The position numbers were made by a program, and so were the translations under genes. This document shows, one piece after another, positions 34,776-43,438 of a stretch of DNA of 64,000 bases. Within the stretch, counting starts at the first letter, position 1; each line of letters begins with the position of its first letter. The stretch is from Roseivirga sp. (GTDB taxonomy: Bacteria; Bacteroidota; Bacteroidia; Cytophagales; Cyclobacteriaceae): contig JAJCYM010000027.1 in assembly GCA_029262895.1 (NCBI GenBank), positions 124,001-188,000 of the forward strand. The letters run 5' to 3'. The notes under the pieces were generated by a model. It had not been told where the DNA came from. It was given only the letters and a program-made list of their open reading frames with translations, and made no database searches.

Positions 34776-35729
34776 CTACGCCAAGGCTTGCTTAATTGCT
34801 TCTGTCAATTTTGGTAATACTTCAAAGGCATCTCCCACAATTCCGTAGTCCGCAGCTTTGAAGAATGGTGCTTCTTCATCCTTATTGATCACCACAATAT
34901 ACTTAGAAGAATTGACTCCTGCCAAATGCTGAATGGCACCGGAAATACCTACTGCAATGTATAAGGTTGGAGCTATTTTAATACCCGTTTGACCAACGTG
35001 CTCATGGTGAGGACGCCAGTCCATATCAGAAACCGGTTTGGAACAACCAGTTGCCGCACCTAAAGTTTTTGCTAAGTCTTCTATGATTCCCCAATTTTCG
35101 GGTCCCTTAAGGCCTCTTCCGCCTGAAACCACAATATCAGCTTCGGGAAGTAATACATCACCCTCCGCCTTTTCGGTGGCAGTTATGGTGGTGCCAAAAA
35201 GTGAATCGTCCAGGTTGGCTGCAAAGGTTTCAACAGCTGCGCTGCCTCCATCTTCTTTCAAGTCAACCGCGTTCTTTTTTATAGCAATAATCTTAGTATC
35301 TGCATCGAGGCTCACATTGGCAAATGCCTTACCTGTATATATACTCCTCTTCACCACAAATCCATTGGAGGTATCTGGCAGATCAGCAACATTCGAAGCA
35401 AGGGCTGCTCCGGTTTTCACGGCCACTCTTCCAACCACAGCATCAGCAAGTGATGATTTCGCTGTCACCAATATATTTGCACCCGTGGCTGTCAACGCCT
35501 GAGCAATCGCTTCAGCATAAGGCTGTATCAATCCATTGTTTAACCTGGCATCATTAGCATGAAGCACTTTGGATGCTCCATTTGCTCCGGCAGTGGCCAA
35601 TTCTCCTGAATCAACTTCTCCTAAAGCCAATGCGGTAACCTCTCCTAACGCTGCACCGTAAGAAATCGCCTCTCTCGATGATTTCTTGATTTTTCCTTCT
35701 TCAGTTTCTATAAAAACTAATACTGACAT
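34776..35729 (-). CDS. etfA: Electron transfer flavoprotein subunit alpha
   Basis: ETF alpha of 317 residues. The N-terminal alpha/beta domain (1-190) is followed by the FAD domain with SGGRGLKGPENWGIIEDLA, TGCSKPVSDMDW, H-H-E-H-V-G-Q-T-G-I-K-I-A-P and GISGAIQHLAGV, then the terminal ADYGIVGD helix. Together with EtfB it accepts electrons from acyl-CoA and other dehydrogenases and passes them to ETF-quinone oxidoreductase. It is 24 bases downstream of etfB in an etfB-etfA-BFN operon. Confidence 0.96.
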   Translation of the reverse strand: MSVLVFIETEEGKIKKSSREAISYGAALGEVTALALGEVDSGELATAGANGASKVLHANDARLNNGLIQPYAEAIAQALTATGANILVTAKSSLADAVVGRVAVKTGAALASNVADLPDTSNGFVVKRSIYTGKAFANVSLDADTKIIAIKKNAVDLKEDGGSAAVETFAANLDDSLFGTTITATEKAEGDVLLPEADIVVSGGRGLKGPENWGIIEDLAKTLGAATGCSKPVSDMDWRPHHEHVGQTGIKIAPTLYIAVGISGAIQHLAGVNSSKYIVVINKDEEAPFFKAADYGIVGDAFEVLPKLTEAIKQALA

Positions 35730-35753
35730 TTCTCTTTCTTAATTTGATTAGGA

Positions 35754-36491
35754 TTAAAGCACCTTGGCCTCATTCTTCAACAAGGACACCAATTCTTCCA
35801 CATTATCTTTGTCCACCATTTTCACAGCCCCTTTTGCCGGAGGTAGCTCGTATGCACTAACCGCAGTTTTCGTGGTATTATCTGTTGGCTCAACCACATT
35901 CAATGGCTTAGTTCTGGCTGACATGATGCCTCTCATATTAGGAATCTTCCACTCTGCAATTGGTTCCTGGCAACCGGCCACAAATGGCAAGCTGACTTCC
36001 AGCTTCTCTTTCCCTCCTTCTATTTCCCTTGAAAGACTGGCTTTATCTCCGTTGATTTCTAATGACATTACCGGTGAGAATGAGGGAAGGCCTAAAAGCT
36101 CTCCCACCATACCGTGAACCATGCCGCCATTGAAATCGATTGATTCTCTTCCCATTAAGATCAAATCGTAGTCACCACCTTTGGCGTGCTCTGCAATTTG
36201 ATTAGCTACAAAAAAGGAATCGGAAGGAAATGCATTGACCCTTACCGCCTCATCTGCGCCAATGGCCAGGGCCTTTCTAATGGTTGGCTCCGTCTCGGCC
36301 TCTCCTACGTTAATGACTGTAACTTTTCCGCCATTTGCTTCTCTCAACTCTACCGCTCTTGCCAAGGCATAATCATCGTATGGACCGATGATAAATTGTA
36401 CGCCATTTTTATCAAACTGGGTATTATTATCTGTGAATGCTATGCGCGAAGTAGTATCGGGTACGTGTGTGATACAAACTAAAATATTCAT
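35754..36491 (-). CDS. etfB: Electron transfer flavoprotein subunit beta
   Basis: ETF beta of 245 residues, beginning MNILVCITHVPDT with the AMP-binding domain. Typical elements are GPYDDYALARAVELRE, the region A-I-G-A-D-E-A-V-R-V, LILMGRESIDFNGGMVHGMV and the recognition loop, here around PNMRGIMSARTKPL, equivalent to the segment that contacts partner dehydrogenases. It is the first gene of the etf operon and is divergent from the TPR gene. Confidence 0.96.
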   Translation of the reverse strand: MNILVCITHVPDTTSRIAFTDNNTQFDKNGVQFIIGPYDDYALARAVELREANGGKVTVINVGEAETEPTIRKALAIGADEAVRVNAFPSDSFFVANQIAEHAKGGDYDLILMGRESIDFNGGMVHGMVGELLGLPSFSPVMSLEINGDKASLSREIEGGKEKLEVSLPFVAGCQEPIAEWKIPNMRGIMSARTKPLNVVEPTDNTTKTAVSAYELPPAKGAVKMVDKDNVEELVSLLKNEAKVL

Positions 36492-36573
36492 GCTTGGATA
36501 ATAGTTAACCTGATGTGTTAATTTTGCCCCGAAGATAGGTAATAACCATCTAAATAAAAATCTACCAAACGCT

Positions 36574-36897
36574 GTGAACGAGGCCCGCCTGACCCTATTA
36601 ATGAAGTATTTAGAAGAGGATCCAAACGACCCTTTTAACCTCTACGCAATTGCCAACGAATATCTATCTGAATCACTGGATAAAGCCAAAGAATATTTCG
36701 ACCAACTTTTAAGCAAACATCCCGACTATTTAGCTACATATTTTCTTGCAGCACAACTATATGTAGATATTGAAGATTACGACCAAGCCCAAATCATCTA
36801 TCAAAAAGGAATTGAGTTGGCGAAGATGCAAGGGAATGATAAAACTCTGAGAGAGCTCAATACAGCTTATCAGAATTTACTTTTTGAAATGGACTAA
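36574..36897 (+). CDS. Small tetratricopeptide-repeat protein
   Basis: A 107-residue cytoplasmic protein starting at GTG 36574 (no ATG upstream in frame fits). It has two and a half TPR units: DPFNLYAIANEYLSES-LDKAKEYFDQLLSKHPD, then YLATYFLAAQLYVDIEDYDQAQIIYQ, with the alanines and tyrosines at the usual packing positions, and a capping helix. It probably acts as a small protein-interaction scaffold. Divergent from etfB, with about 80 bases between the starts. Confidence 0.8.
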   Translation: MNEARLTLLMKYLEEDPNDPFNLYAIANEYLSESLDKAKEYFDQLLSKHPDYLATYFLAAQLYVDIEDYDQAQIIYQKGIELAKMQGNDKTLRELNTAYQNLLFEMD

Positions 36898-36960
36898 TTC
36901 GGTCATTCGTGGATTGGTGAATTAGGAAATTTGTGTCTAGTCCTGAAATAGGTTTAAACA

Positions 36961-36992
36961 AAAAGGCCCTGAGCGAACACCCAAGGCCTTTT
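36961..36992. terminator. Bidirectional terminator between TPR and M14 genes
   Basis: AAAAGGCC (36961-36968) and GGCCTTTT (36985-36992) with a 16-base loop, between convergent genes. Confidence 0.75.
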
Positions 36993-37013
36993 AATAGTTT
37001 AGATAATTCTATT

Positions 37014-38753
37014 TTATCTCGTCACCACTCCCCCTTTGGCACTATCAACTGTAATAGTATACTTACCTCTACCGCTGACAATCCAACGTAAGGTTACTGT
37101 GCTGTTTCCTGGAATACTCGCCAAGATCAGCTTCTGAGGGTTATGCTTTTGCTCAGTAGTAAGGCCTAAATCTATGCTTTGAACAATCATACCCGCCTGT
37201 ACATCGACACCTGAAATGCTTACAAAGTCAGGGCGCTCAATCTTATATTTCAAATCTTGAGAAGCGTGTGTTGGCATCATTCTGTCGTTCTTGATTATAG
37301 CTGTGATTTCTTTTAATCCACCACCTAAATCTTTCTCTGTCACCTTATCTATACTCAGCTTAGGCATATGGTGCGCATGATATAATGCGAAAGCCATATT
37401 TCTATGCAATTCTTCTTCGAGCATAAAGCCTGGAGTAGCTCTTCCAAAATTCTTTTTGAACCCACCAATTTCTATTTCACCATATGTTGGGTGATCATAA
37501 GGAGCCCAAGGGGTAAATGCATCGTTAGCCAATAACTCCTTATCGAAATCATAGCCTTGATTACGACCACCATTTGGATCCTTATAGTAGGCAAAGCTGC
37601 TGAATATCTCGTTCGTAAAAGTGTAAACACCCCTACTGCCATAGAACCAGTCTAGCTCACCACCAAAAACAGAGTACAAATCCTTATAGACCGTTAAGTA
37701 ACGGTAGCCAGGAAGCATCTTCTGTCCTTTTCGGCCAATCGCATCATAAATTCTAAGGTCTGCACGATTGTAAGTTGCCAAGTCTTCTTCTGCTCCGGGG
37801 CCTCTTAAGATCATCCCTCCAGAATTGTGGAAACTCTGTGCACCAGCAATATTAGGTCTTGACAACACAAAATCTGCTACAGCCCTGTTTTCAGGTGCGC
37901 TGAAAGGATATTTTAAGGCACCACGTTGAATATAATCTGGCTGCCATTTCCATGCCCAATCTCTGTTTGGATCGTATACCCCCGGTCTGTCTTCATTTAC
38001 TCTTCCGTCACCGTCATTGTCGATGCCTTCAGAACCTAACATTTCGTAACGCTGCGCTGTTACTACGTCATCTGGTCCAATCTGAATCATTTTACGAGGA
38101 TCGAGTGGATCAACTATAAAACTACCATAGTCACTTTTTCTACGCATCCTAGTTACAGAACCGTCACCATCTAAATCATCCAGTCCATCTTCATCAACTA
38201 AACCATCACGGTCATCATCTAATGGCAACATACCTGAACGTGGAGAGCTACCAGTATTCGCCTCTTTCATGTAATTATTTCGCGCATCAGGATTGATGGT
38301 TGGAACAATGTAGAAGATACGGTCATCCAGCATTTCAGTGATGTACTTCACATCGCCAAAATTTTCAGTTAAGTACCACGCTGTATATAAGCAGATTTCA
38401 GCACCCTGGATTTCATTGGAGTGAATGTTTCCATCTACATAGAAAGCTGGTTTTCTATCAGCCGTTCCTTTTTTGTAGTTGGTTACCTGAAGCATCCAAA
38501 TATCTCGGCCTTCGTATGACTTTCCTATTGATACACGCCTTACTAGATCAGGATAAGCTTTTGCGATCTTATCGGTTATTTCAGCAATTCCTTCTGATGT
38601 GTAATAACGGTTAAATGAGATGTTGACTTTAGGGTTGTGCGGAGAGCCTGCTGCTCTGAACACTTCATCTGAACTTTGAGCAAAACTGGTTACCGGTAGT
38701 GTTAAACCTACCAAGATTAAACCAGCGAATAAGTTTGTTATATATCTTTTCAT
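37014..38753 (-). CDS. M14 family zinc carboxypeptidase with calcium-type Asp loops
   Basis: Exported M14 peptidase of 579 residues (signal 1-25, ending TSFAQ). Zinc and catalytic residues are complete: G-N-I-H-S-N-E (His111, Glu114), S-F-H-N-S-G-G (His309) and T-F-T-N-E-I-F (Glu382). Between the two ligand regions is an insertion with three Asp-rich loops (DDDRDGLVDEDG, DDLDGDGS, IDNDGDGRVNED, about 178-255), reminiscent of calcium-binding dockerin or thrombospondin-3 repeats. A C-terminal beta-sandwich (about 465-579) follows. It lies 8 bases downstream of a paralogue that lacks the active site, so they form one operon. Confidence 0.88.
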   Translation of the reverse strand: MKRYITNLFAGLILVGLTLPVTSFAQSSDEVFRAAGSPHNPKVNISFNRYYTSEGIAEITDKIAKAYPDLVRRVSIGKSYEGRDIWMLQVTNYKKGTADRKPAFYVDGNIHSNEIQGAEICLYTAWYLTENFGDVKYITEMLDDRIFYIVPTINPDARNNYMKEANTGSSPRSGMLPLDDDRDGLVDEDGLDDLDGDGSVTRMRRKSDYGSFIVDPLDPRKMIQIGPDDVVTAQRYEMLGSEGIDNDGDGRVNEDRPGVYDPNRDWAWKWQPDYIQRGALKYPFSAPENRAVADFVLSRPNIAGAQSFHNSGGMILRGPGAEEDLATYNRADLRIYDAIGRKGQKMLPGYRYLTVYKDLYSVFGGELDWFYGSRGVYTFTNEIFSSFAYYKDPNGGRNQGYDFDKELLANDAFTPWAPYDHPTYGEIEIGGFKKNFGRATPGFMLEEELHRNMAFALYHAHHMPKLSIDKVTEKDLGGGLKEITAIIKNDRMMPTHASQDLKYKIERPDFVSISGVDVQAGMIVQSIDLGLTTEQKHNPQKLILASIPGNSTVTLRWIVSGRGKYTITVDSAKGGVVTR

Positions 38754-38761
38754 CGGTCTTC

Positions 38762-40384
38762 TTATTTAAGGTTTACGGTCGCATTATCGGTTCCTGCATG
38801 AGGTGCACCAGCATGAATTTCTACTGAGCCTTTTCCTTTTACAAGCCAGCTAAATTGTCGAGATCCATCACCATCAAGGTTATTCATGGTCAAGATTCTA
38901 CGGCCAGAAATCACTTCTTGACCACTAGATAGTTTTAGCTCCACTCTTATTGGACGCAACCAACGAGAGCGTCTGCCCATTTCAGTATGTGTTGGTAGTG
39001 TACCAGCATTGTAGACATCAACCGTAATTCGCGTCATCCCTTTGCCAACTTCCTCAGACTTCAAATTCATCAATTTCACGTCAGCTTGCATACCAGCTAA
39101 GTCAACAATAAAGTCAGTGTTTTTCTTTGAAGCATCATCAACCATTGCAACTGGTGGATTGTGCATTTTGAATGGCGCTATACCGCCAACTTCTACTTTT
39201 TGATTTGGAAAATCCGGGTGATCCATTTGTTTCCAATCAACGAAATAGTTTGGAATGTTCTCTTGTGCAGCCCAACGTAAAAAGTTCACTTCAGCATTCT
39301 TATCCTTGTTAGCGGTCATTGTAGAGTCGCCTTTCACTGTTGGCACCCACCATCCTGGGGTTCCTAAACTAAGTCTCCCAAAGTGAAAATATGCCCACTG
39401 AAGAAAATCTCCTCCTTGTTGACCAGAAGCTGGTGCGTTTTTCATTTTGACAGCAGCATTATAAGCATCTGATGCAAACTTGTTGAGTTTAGCATCTCCA
39501 TTTAAAACACTTGTCACTACTCTTTTGGAAGCTCCAGCACGATTATATTTCCAAGGACTTGATAAGTTATTCCCAGGCCCGAAAGTGAAGACACCATAAA
39601 CATTCCATTTAGTATAAAGCAAATCTAACATTGCTCTGTTTTCCTTTTCTGACACAGAATGTTCCCCAGAACCAGGTACAAAGTAAGGATAGCCATAGGC
39701 TAAGTTCTTTCTGAAATGAATACCACCTTCACCATCTTCATTGAAGGCACCATCTTTATCATTATCCATCCCTTCGGTGAATATTCTATACTTTCCTTTT
39801 TCTCCTTTGCCTTTATTCGCCTTGATCATCACACGATCGTCAGCAGGGTGGGTAATCCAATCACCTGTTGCATCTTCTACACGCATCATGGTAATCATTC
39901 CATTACCATCAAGGTCATCAAAAGGATCTTCATTAAGGTTACCATCACGGTCGTCATCCGTTTGCCTGGCATTGCCGCTTCTTTCGTATTTCAAGCTGGC
40001 GAAATACTGCTCTGTAGCGTCAGGACTCATATTAGGAAACACATAGAAAGTGGTGTTGTCCAAGGCTGATGCGTTATCGGATAGTAATGTCTCAGCAAAT
40101 CGAGTGGCCATTTCAACACCTAGTAGGTGTTTGCCTTCCACACCGCCTACTATAGCCATAGCAGGTTTGTTGTCTAGGTCTCCTGTTCCCAGGGTTAACA
40201 TCCAAATGTCTTTGCCTCCGTCAGTCTTAGCAATAGATTGCAAAGAAGCTGAACTTGAGCCGCTGGCAATCGCCCTCAGGCGTTGCGCCAGCTGACTGGC
40301 ATTGTTATAGTCTTGGGCAAAAAGTCCCGATGTGCCAAACAGGCATCCGAGGCCGCACGCCCAAATCAGTAAGCGTTTCTTCAT
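38762..40384 (-). CDS. M14-like paralogue with a lost zinc site (probable pseudoenzyme)
   Basis: A 540-residue protein from ATG 40384, which gives the signal peptide MKKRLLIWACGLGCLFG...FAQ; the frame is open a further 52 codons upstream, but that lead has no signal. It shares with the downstream M14 enzyme the Asp-rich insertion (DDDRDGNLNED, DDLDGNG, MDNDKDGAFNED) and the C-terminal sandwich. At the place of the HSNE zinc motif it has E-G-K-H (about 83-86), and where the partner has S-F-H-N-S it has T-F-G-P-G, so the metal ligands are gone; T-N-E-I is not recognisable either. A carbohydrate/peptide-binding or regulatory partner role is inferred. Confidence 0.8.
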   Translation of the reverse strand: MKKRLLIWACGLGCLFGTSGLFAQDYNNASQLAQRLRAIASGSSSASLQSIAKTDGGKDIWMLTLGTGDLDNKPAMAIVGGVEGKHLLGVEMATRFAETLLSDNASALDNTTFYVFPNMSPDATEQYFASLKYERSGNARQTDDDRDGNLNEDPFDDLDGNGMITMMRVEDATGDWITHPADDRVMIKANKGKGEKGKYRIFTEGMDNDKDGAFNEDGEGGIHFRKNLAYGYPYFVPGSGEHSVSEKENRAMLDLLYTKWNVYGVFTFGPGNNLSSPWKYNRAGASKRVVTSVLNGDAKLNKFASDAYNAAVKMKNAPASGQQGGDFLQWAYFHFGRLSLGTPGWWVPTVKGDSTMTANKDKNAEVNFLRWAAQENIPNYFVDWKQMDHPDFPNQKVEVGGIAPFKMHNPPVAMVDDASKKNTDFIVDLAGMQADVKLMNLKSEEVGKGMTRITVDVYNAGTLPTHTEMGRRSRWLRPIRVELKLSSGQEVISGRRILTMNNLDGDGSRQFSWLVKGKGSVEIHAGAPHAGTDNATVNLK

Positions 40385-40556
40385 GTTTTGATATTTTGAT
40401 TTAAACTTTTCAAGGCCTGAGTTTACAAAATAAAAGGGAGCAATTGGCCTTAAATTATATGGTAAGAAGAATTTCATTCTGAATGGTGTGAGTGCTCTTT
40501 TAAAAGCACTATAAGTAATTGGAGTGCTTGACAAAGACAAGAATGGCCAAAAACAG

Positions 40557-40584
40557 AAAACCCTGACTTAGCAATCAGGGTTTT
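40557..40584 (-). terminator. Terminator after the DUF2911 gene
   Basis: AAAACCCTGA (40557-40566) and TCAGGGTTTT (40575-40584), a perfect 10-base stem with an 8-base loop, separates the DUF2911 gene from the M14 pair. Confidence 0.8.
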
Positions 40585-40618
40585 CTTTCTACAAACACAG
40601 CGTATTTCAGTTGTGCTC

Positions 40619-41485
40619 TTATTTTAGTCCGGCAATGAGATCCTCATTTCTTTTTATATAGCCAAAATCTCCCTGAGTACGGGCTTTAGCTCCTGCCAGT
40701 GATTCCTCGGCTGCTTTAATGGCTTCATCAGTTCTACCTAGTTTAGCCAAAATTTGAGCCTTTACATGGATGTTCCAGAATTCCTCATTGTTTTTCCCTG
40801 TTGACAAATAGGTTTCTACCCATTCCAAGGCTTGGTCAAGGTCTTTGTCTATTGCTACGTAATAATTTGCAGCTGCAAGCAAATTACGCGGGTTTACTTG
40901 GGTATTTGCAGCAATAGAGGCTTCCACTTCCTTTTCAAAGTTTGCCACAATTGGGATGTTGACGGCTGTATTCTCCCAAGAAATTTGAAGATGCGCTGAC
41001 TTGCTATCAGCACTGATATTGGCAATGTTAATCGTAAAAGCATCAACGGATTCTGTCAATTTTGAAGACTTAGCCTTCACTCTTACAACTTCGTTTGCCT
41101 TATCGTAAGCGCCAACGTTTCCTCCAATCGACAGGTCACTATAAAGCATCACGTCCCATTCTGAAGCATTTGGCTCACTAAAAATCAAATAACGACCCGC
41201 AGCTACCTGTGCGCCACCAAAGTTGATTTCTTTTTCAAACTCTATGAATGTACCAGAATTTGCCCCGGTACGCCATAATTGACCATACGGAGTTAAATAG
41301 TCACTTCCTGCTCCAAAAACCTTGCGGCCTTTCATTTGAGGACGAGAATACTCGATTTTGATATTGGTTAATCCCACCACTGTGCTTGCAGTAGCAGCAG
41401 GGCTAGGTTGTGGTAAGGTGATTTGTGCTTCAGCTTTTAAAAAGCCGATTAGTAACAATGCGATAAGAATTGTTGATCGTTTCAT
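40619..41485 (-). CDS. DUF2911 domain protein, exported
   Basis: A 288-residue exported protein (signal 1-20, ending KAEAQ). Residues 25-175 form the DUF2911 domain: IKIEYSRPQMKGRKVFG, YGQLWRTGANSGTFIEF, and A-G-R-Y-L-I-F, the conserved G-x-L-W-R-x-G-A-N block being the best marker. Residues 195-288 form TPR-like helices (NEEFWNIHVKAQILAKLGRTDEAIKAAEESL in pieces). Function unknown; the family is common in Bacteroidota and related phyla and lies outside the cytoplasm. The gene stands alone between terminators. Confidence 0.88.
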   Translation of the reverse strand: MKRSTILIALLLIGFLKAEAQITLPQPSPAATASTVVGLTNIKIEYSRPQMKGRKVFGAGSDYLTPYGQLWRTGANSGTFIEFEKEINFGGAQVAAGRYLIFSEPNASEWDVMLYSDLSIGGNVGAYDKANEVVRVKAKSSKLTESVDAFTINIANISADSKSAHLQISWENTAVNIPIVANFEKEVEASIAANTQVNPRNLLAAANYYVAIDKDLDQALEWVETYLSTGKNNEEFWNIHVKAQILAKLGRTDEAIKAAEESLAGAKARTQGDFGYIKRNEDLIAGLK

Positions 41486-41652
41486 GGTTTATAAACTAGT
41501 TGGTTTGTAAATTATAATGTTTGGGTTTTTTACCCTTAAGACAAATTAATCTAATTGAAATCTAGCCAACGGGGTAGTCATGGTAATGTTGCGAAAGATA
41601 TTCAACTTTTGGAGTCTTGGTAACAGAATTGATACCTAGGAGAAATTAGCGT

Positions 41653-42651
41653 TTATGGCCTTAACACCAATTTCCCAAATTGTTTGCCGGCCTTCATCTC
41701 ATCAAAAGCGCTTATTACCTCGTCAAGAGGTCGCACTGAATCGATAATGGGCTTAATACGGTTATTGTTAACCAATTCCAGCATTTGCTCAAACTCCTGG
41801 TCGTTGCCCATTGTGGAGCCTTGGAGAGTAACCTGATTCCAAAACATCCTGAACATATCTATTTTGGAAGGCATGCCGTTCGTGGCCCCATAAAAGACAA
41901 TGCGCCCAGCAGGTTTCATCATTTTCACAAAGTCATTAAGCTGGTCTCCTCCGGCACTATCAATGACTAGGTCAAACCCACCAGTAGTTTTTAAGGCTTC
42001 CTTGCACCAGTGCTCATCTTTATAGTTAAAACCCGCAACTGCTCCTAAGCCAAGACATTTTTCCAGCTTATCCCTGCTCCCTGAAGTCACATAAACATTC
42101 GCTCCTGCGGCCATTGCAAACAAAAAGGCCAATTGAGCTACACCACCACCAGCCCCTGAGATCAGCACGTTTTCCTTCGGAGCCACATGGCCTTGTGTAA
42201 ACAGGGCTCTATACGCTGTAAGCCCCCCCAGAGGTAAGGCAGCAGCCTCTTCCCAGGAGAGATGACTTGGTTTTTGCTGAATTCTATTGGCTTCTACCAC
42301 TACATACTCAGCCAAAGTACCATTCGTGGGCATGCCCAAAATATGATAGTCGGGTGATTGTGCTTTTGGGTTTTCTCCCCAGGAAATATTTGGGTTGATA
42401 ATAACTTCTGCATCGATTAAATCAGATGAAACACCATCGCCCACTGATTCAACAACTCCTGCTCCATCCGATCCCAAAATCGTATTGAATTGGATACCCG
42501 GATACATGCCTTGTCTGATCCATTGATCACGTCTGTTTAAGGCTGCCGCCTTAAGCCTAACTAAAATTTGATTTTTCTGGGGAACAGGTTTGTCGACATC
42601 AAGAAGTTTGATGTAGTCGTCCTCAGAATCGATTAAGAGAAGTGCCTTCAT
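41653..42651 (-). CDS. Zinc-free MDR quinone oxidoreductase-like protein
   Basis: Medium-chain dehydrogenase/reductase of 332 residues from ATG 42651 (MKALLLIDSEDD); a GTG four codons earlier is less likely. The GroES-like N-terminal domain has L-N-R-R-D-Q-W-I-R-Q-G, and the Rossmann domain has the glycine motif S-G-A-G-G-G-V-A near 165, V-T-S-G-S-R-D-K for cofactor phosphate, and G-x-F-G-K-L-V-L at the end. The catalytic zinc cysteine is absent from the N-terminal domain, as in QOR-type enzymes. It probably reduces an enone or quinone with NADPH. Divergent from the FRG gene. Confidence 0.85.
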   Translation of the reverse strand: MKALLLIDSEDDYIKLLDVDKPVPQKNQILVRLKAAALNRRDQWIRQGMYPGIQFNTILGSDGAGVVESVGDGVSSDLIDAEVIINPNISWGENPKAQSPDYHILGMPTNGTLAEYVVVEANRIQQKPSHLSWEEAAALPLGGLTAYRALFTQGHVAPKENVLISGAGGGVAQLAFLFAMAAGANVYVTSGSRDKLEKCLGLGAVAGFNYKDEHWCKEALKTTGGFDLVIDSAGGDQLNDFVKMMKPAGRIVFYGATNGMPSKIDMFRMFWNQVTLQGSTMGNDQEFEQMLELVNNNRIKPIIDSVRPLDEVISAFDEMKAGKQFGKLVLRP

Positions 42652-42693
42652 TATTAAGTTCACAGACTATAAATTAATGATAAGTAAAATAAG

Positions 42694-42703
42694 GTCAATT
42701 GAC
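42694..42703. promoter_or_regulatory. Short palindrome in a divergent promoter region
   Basis: GTCAATTGAC is a perfect 10-base palindrome between the divergent MDR and FRG genes. It may be an operator, but a palindrome of this length can occur by chance. Confidence 0.2.
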
Positions 42704-42751
42704 TATATTAAAAGTTCATTTTGTTTATGAAAGAGAGACCACTTGGTTCCA

Positions 42752-43432
42752 ATGAAGCAAACTACGATAAAAAGCATCAATCAACTTTTAGAAAAATTTG
42801 ATGAGTATAGTACTTCTACTGCGTATAAATTCCGTGGTCAATCCAAGACGGGTTTAGACCTGATACCAAAGACAGCCAGGCCTCCATTTTCTAACCGAGA
42901 TGATTTAGAAATTTTTAGACATTGGAAAAGAAGGGCTAAATCAATATTAAAGAAAGAGGTCAGTTCGGATATCCATCTTTTGACCATTGCGCAGCATTTT
43001 GGGTTAGCCACTAGACTTCTGGATTGGTCCTTGAATCCTCTCATCGCTACTTACTTTGCCTGTTATGAAAACTTTGAGTTTGATGGGGAAATCATAGTGT
43101 TTAGAGCAAAAACTAACCTTCCATCTGACACAATAGAAAATCCGTTCGAAACTCAAAAGGACGCCATAGTCATGGTTCAACCAGAAAGTTCAAGTGGAAG
43201 GCTTGACAACCAATCAGGTTACTTTTCTCTTCATAATCCGCCAGGTTTAAAGGTTTCAGATATTCATAGCAAGTATTTACAATCTATACTCATTCCCAAA
43301 GAGTTGAAAAAGGAAATCGTTTTTAAACTCAACCAATTTGGTGTGAATAATCTTGGCCTTTTTCCGGATTTGGAAGGTCTTACCAAACACCTGAATTGGT
43401 TTTATGAAAATTACGACTACTGGACTAAGTAA
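42752..43432 (+). CDS. FRG domain protein
   Basis: A 226-residue protein from ATG 42752. The FRG signature is clear: Y-K-F-R-G-Q near residues 25-30, then the long motif QHFGLATRLLDWSLNPLIA around 80-100, ending Y-F-A-C. The FRG domain is known from phage, plasmid and accessory genes and has no firmly established activity; it appears in some defence-linked contexts. There is no signal or membrane segment. Its stop is 6 bases from the convergent dnaB stop. The A+T-rich DNA relative to dnaB may point to acquisition. Confidence 0.8.
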   Translation: MKQTTIKSINQLLEKFDEYSTSTAYKFRGQSKTGLDLIPKTARPPFSNRDDLEIFRHWKRRAKSILKKEVSSDIHLLTIAQHFGLATRLLDWSLNPLIATYFACYENFEFDGEIIVFRAKTNLPSDTIENPFETQKDAIVMVQPESSSGRLDNQSGYFSLHNPPGLKVSDIHSKYLQSILIPKELKKEIVFKLNQFGVNNLGLFPDLEGLTKHLNWFYENYDYWTK

Positions 43433-43438
43433 ACATTA

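Noticed and set aside
38762-40540. Longer start for the zinc-less M14 paralogue at 40540
   Set aside because: The 52 extra residues precede a perfect signal peptide at ATG 40384 and would block export.
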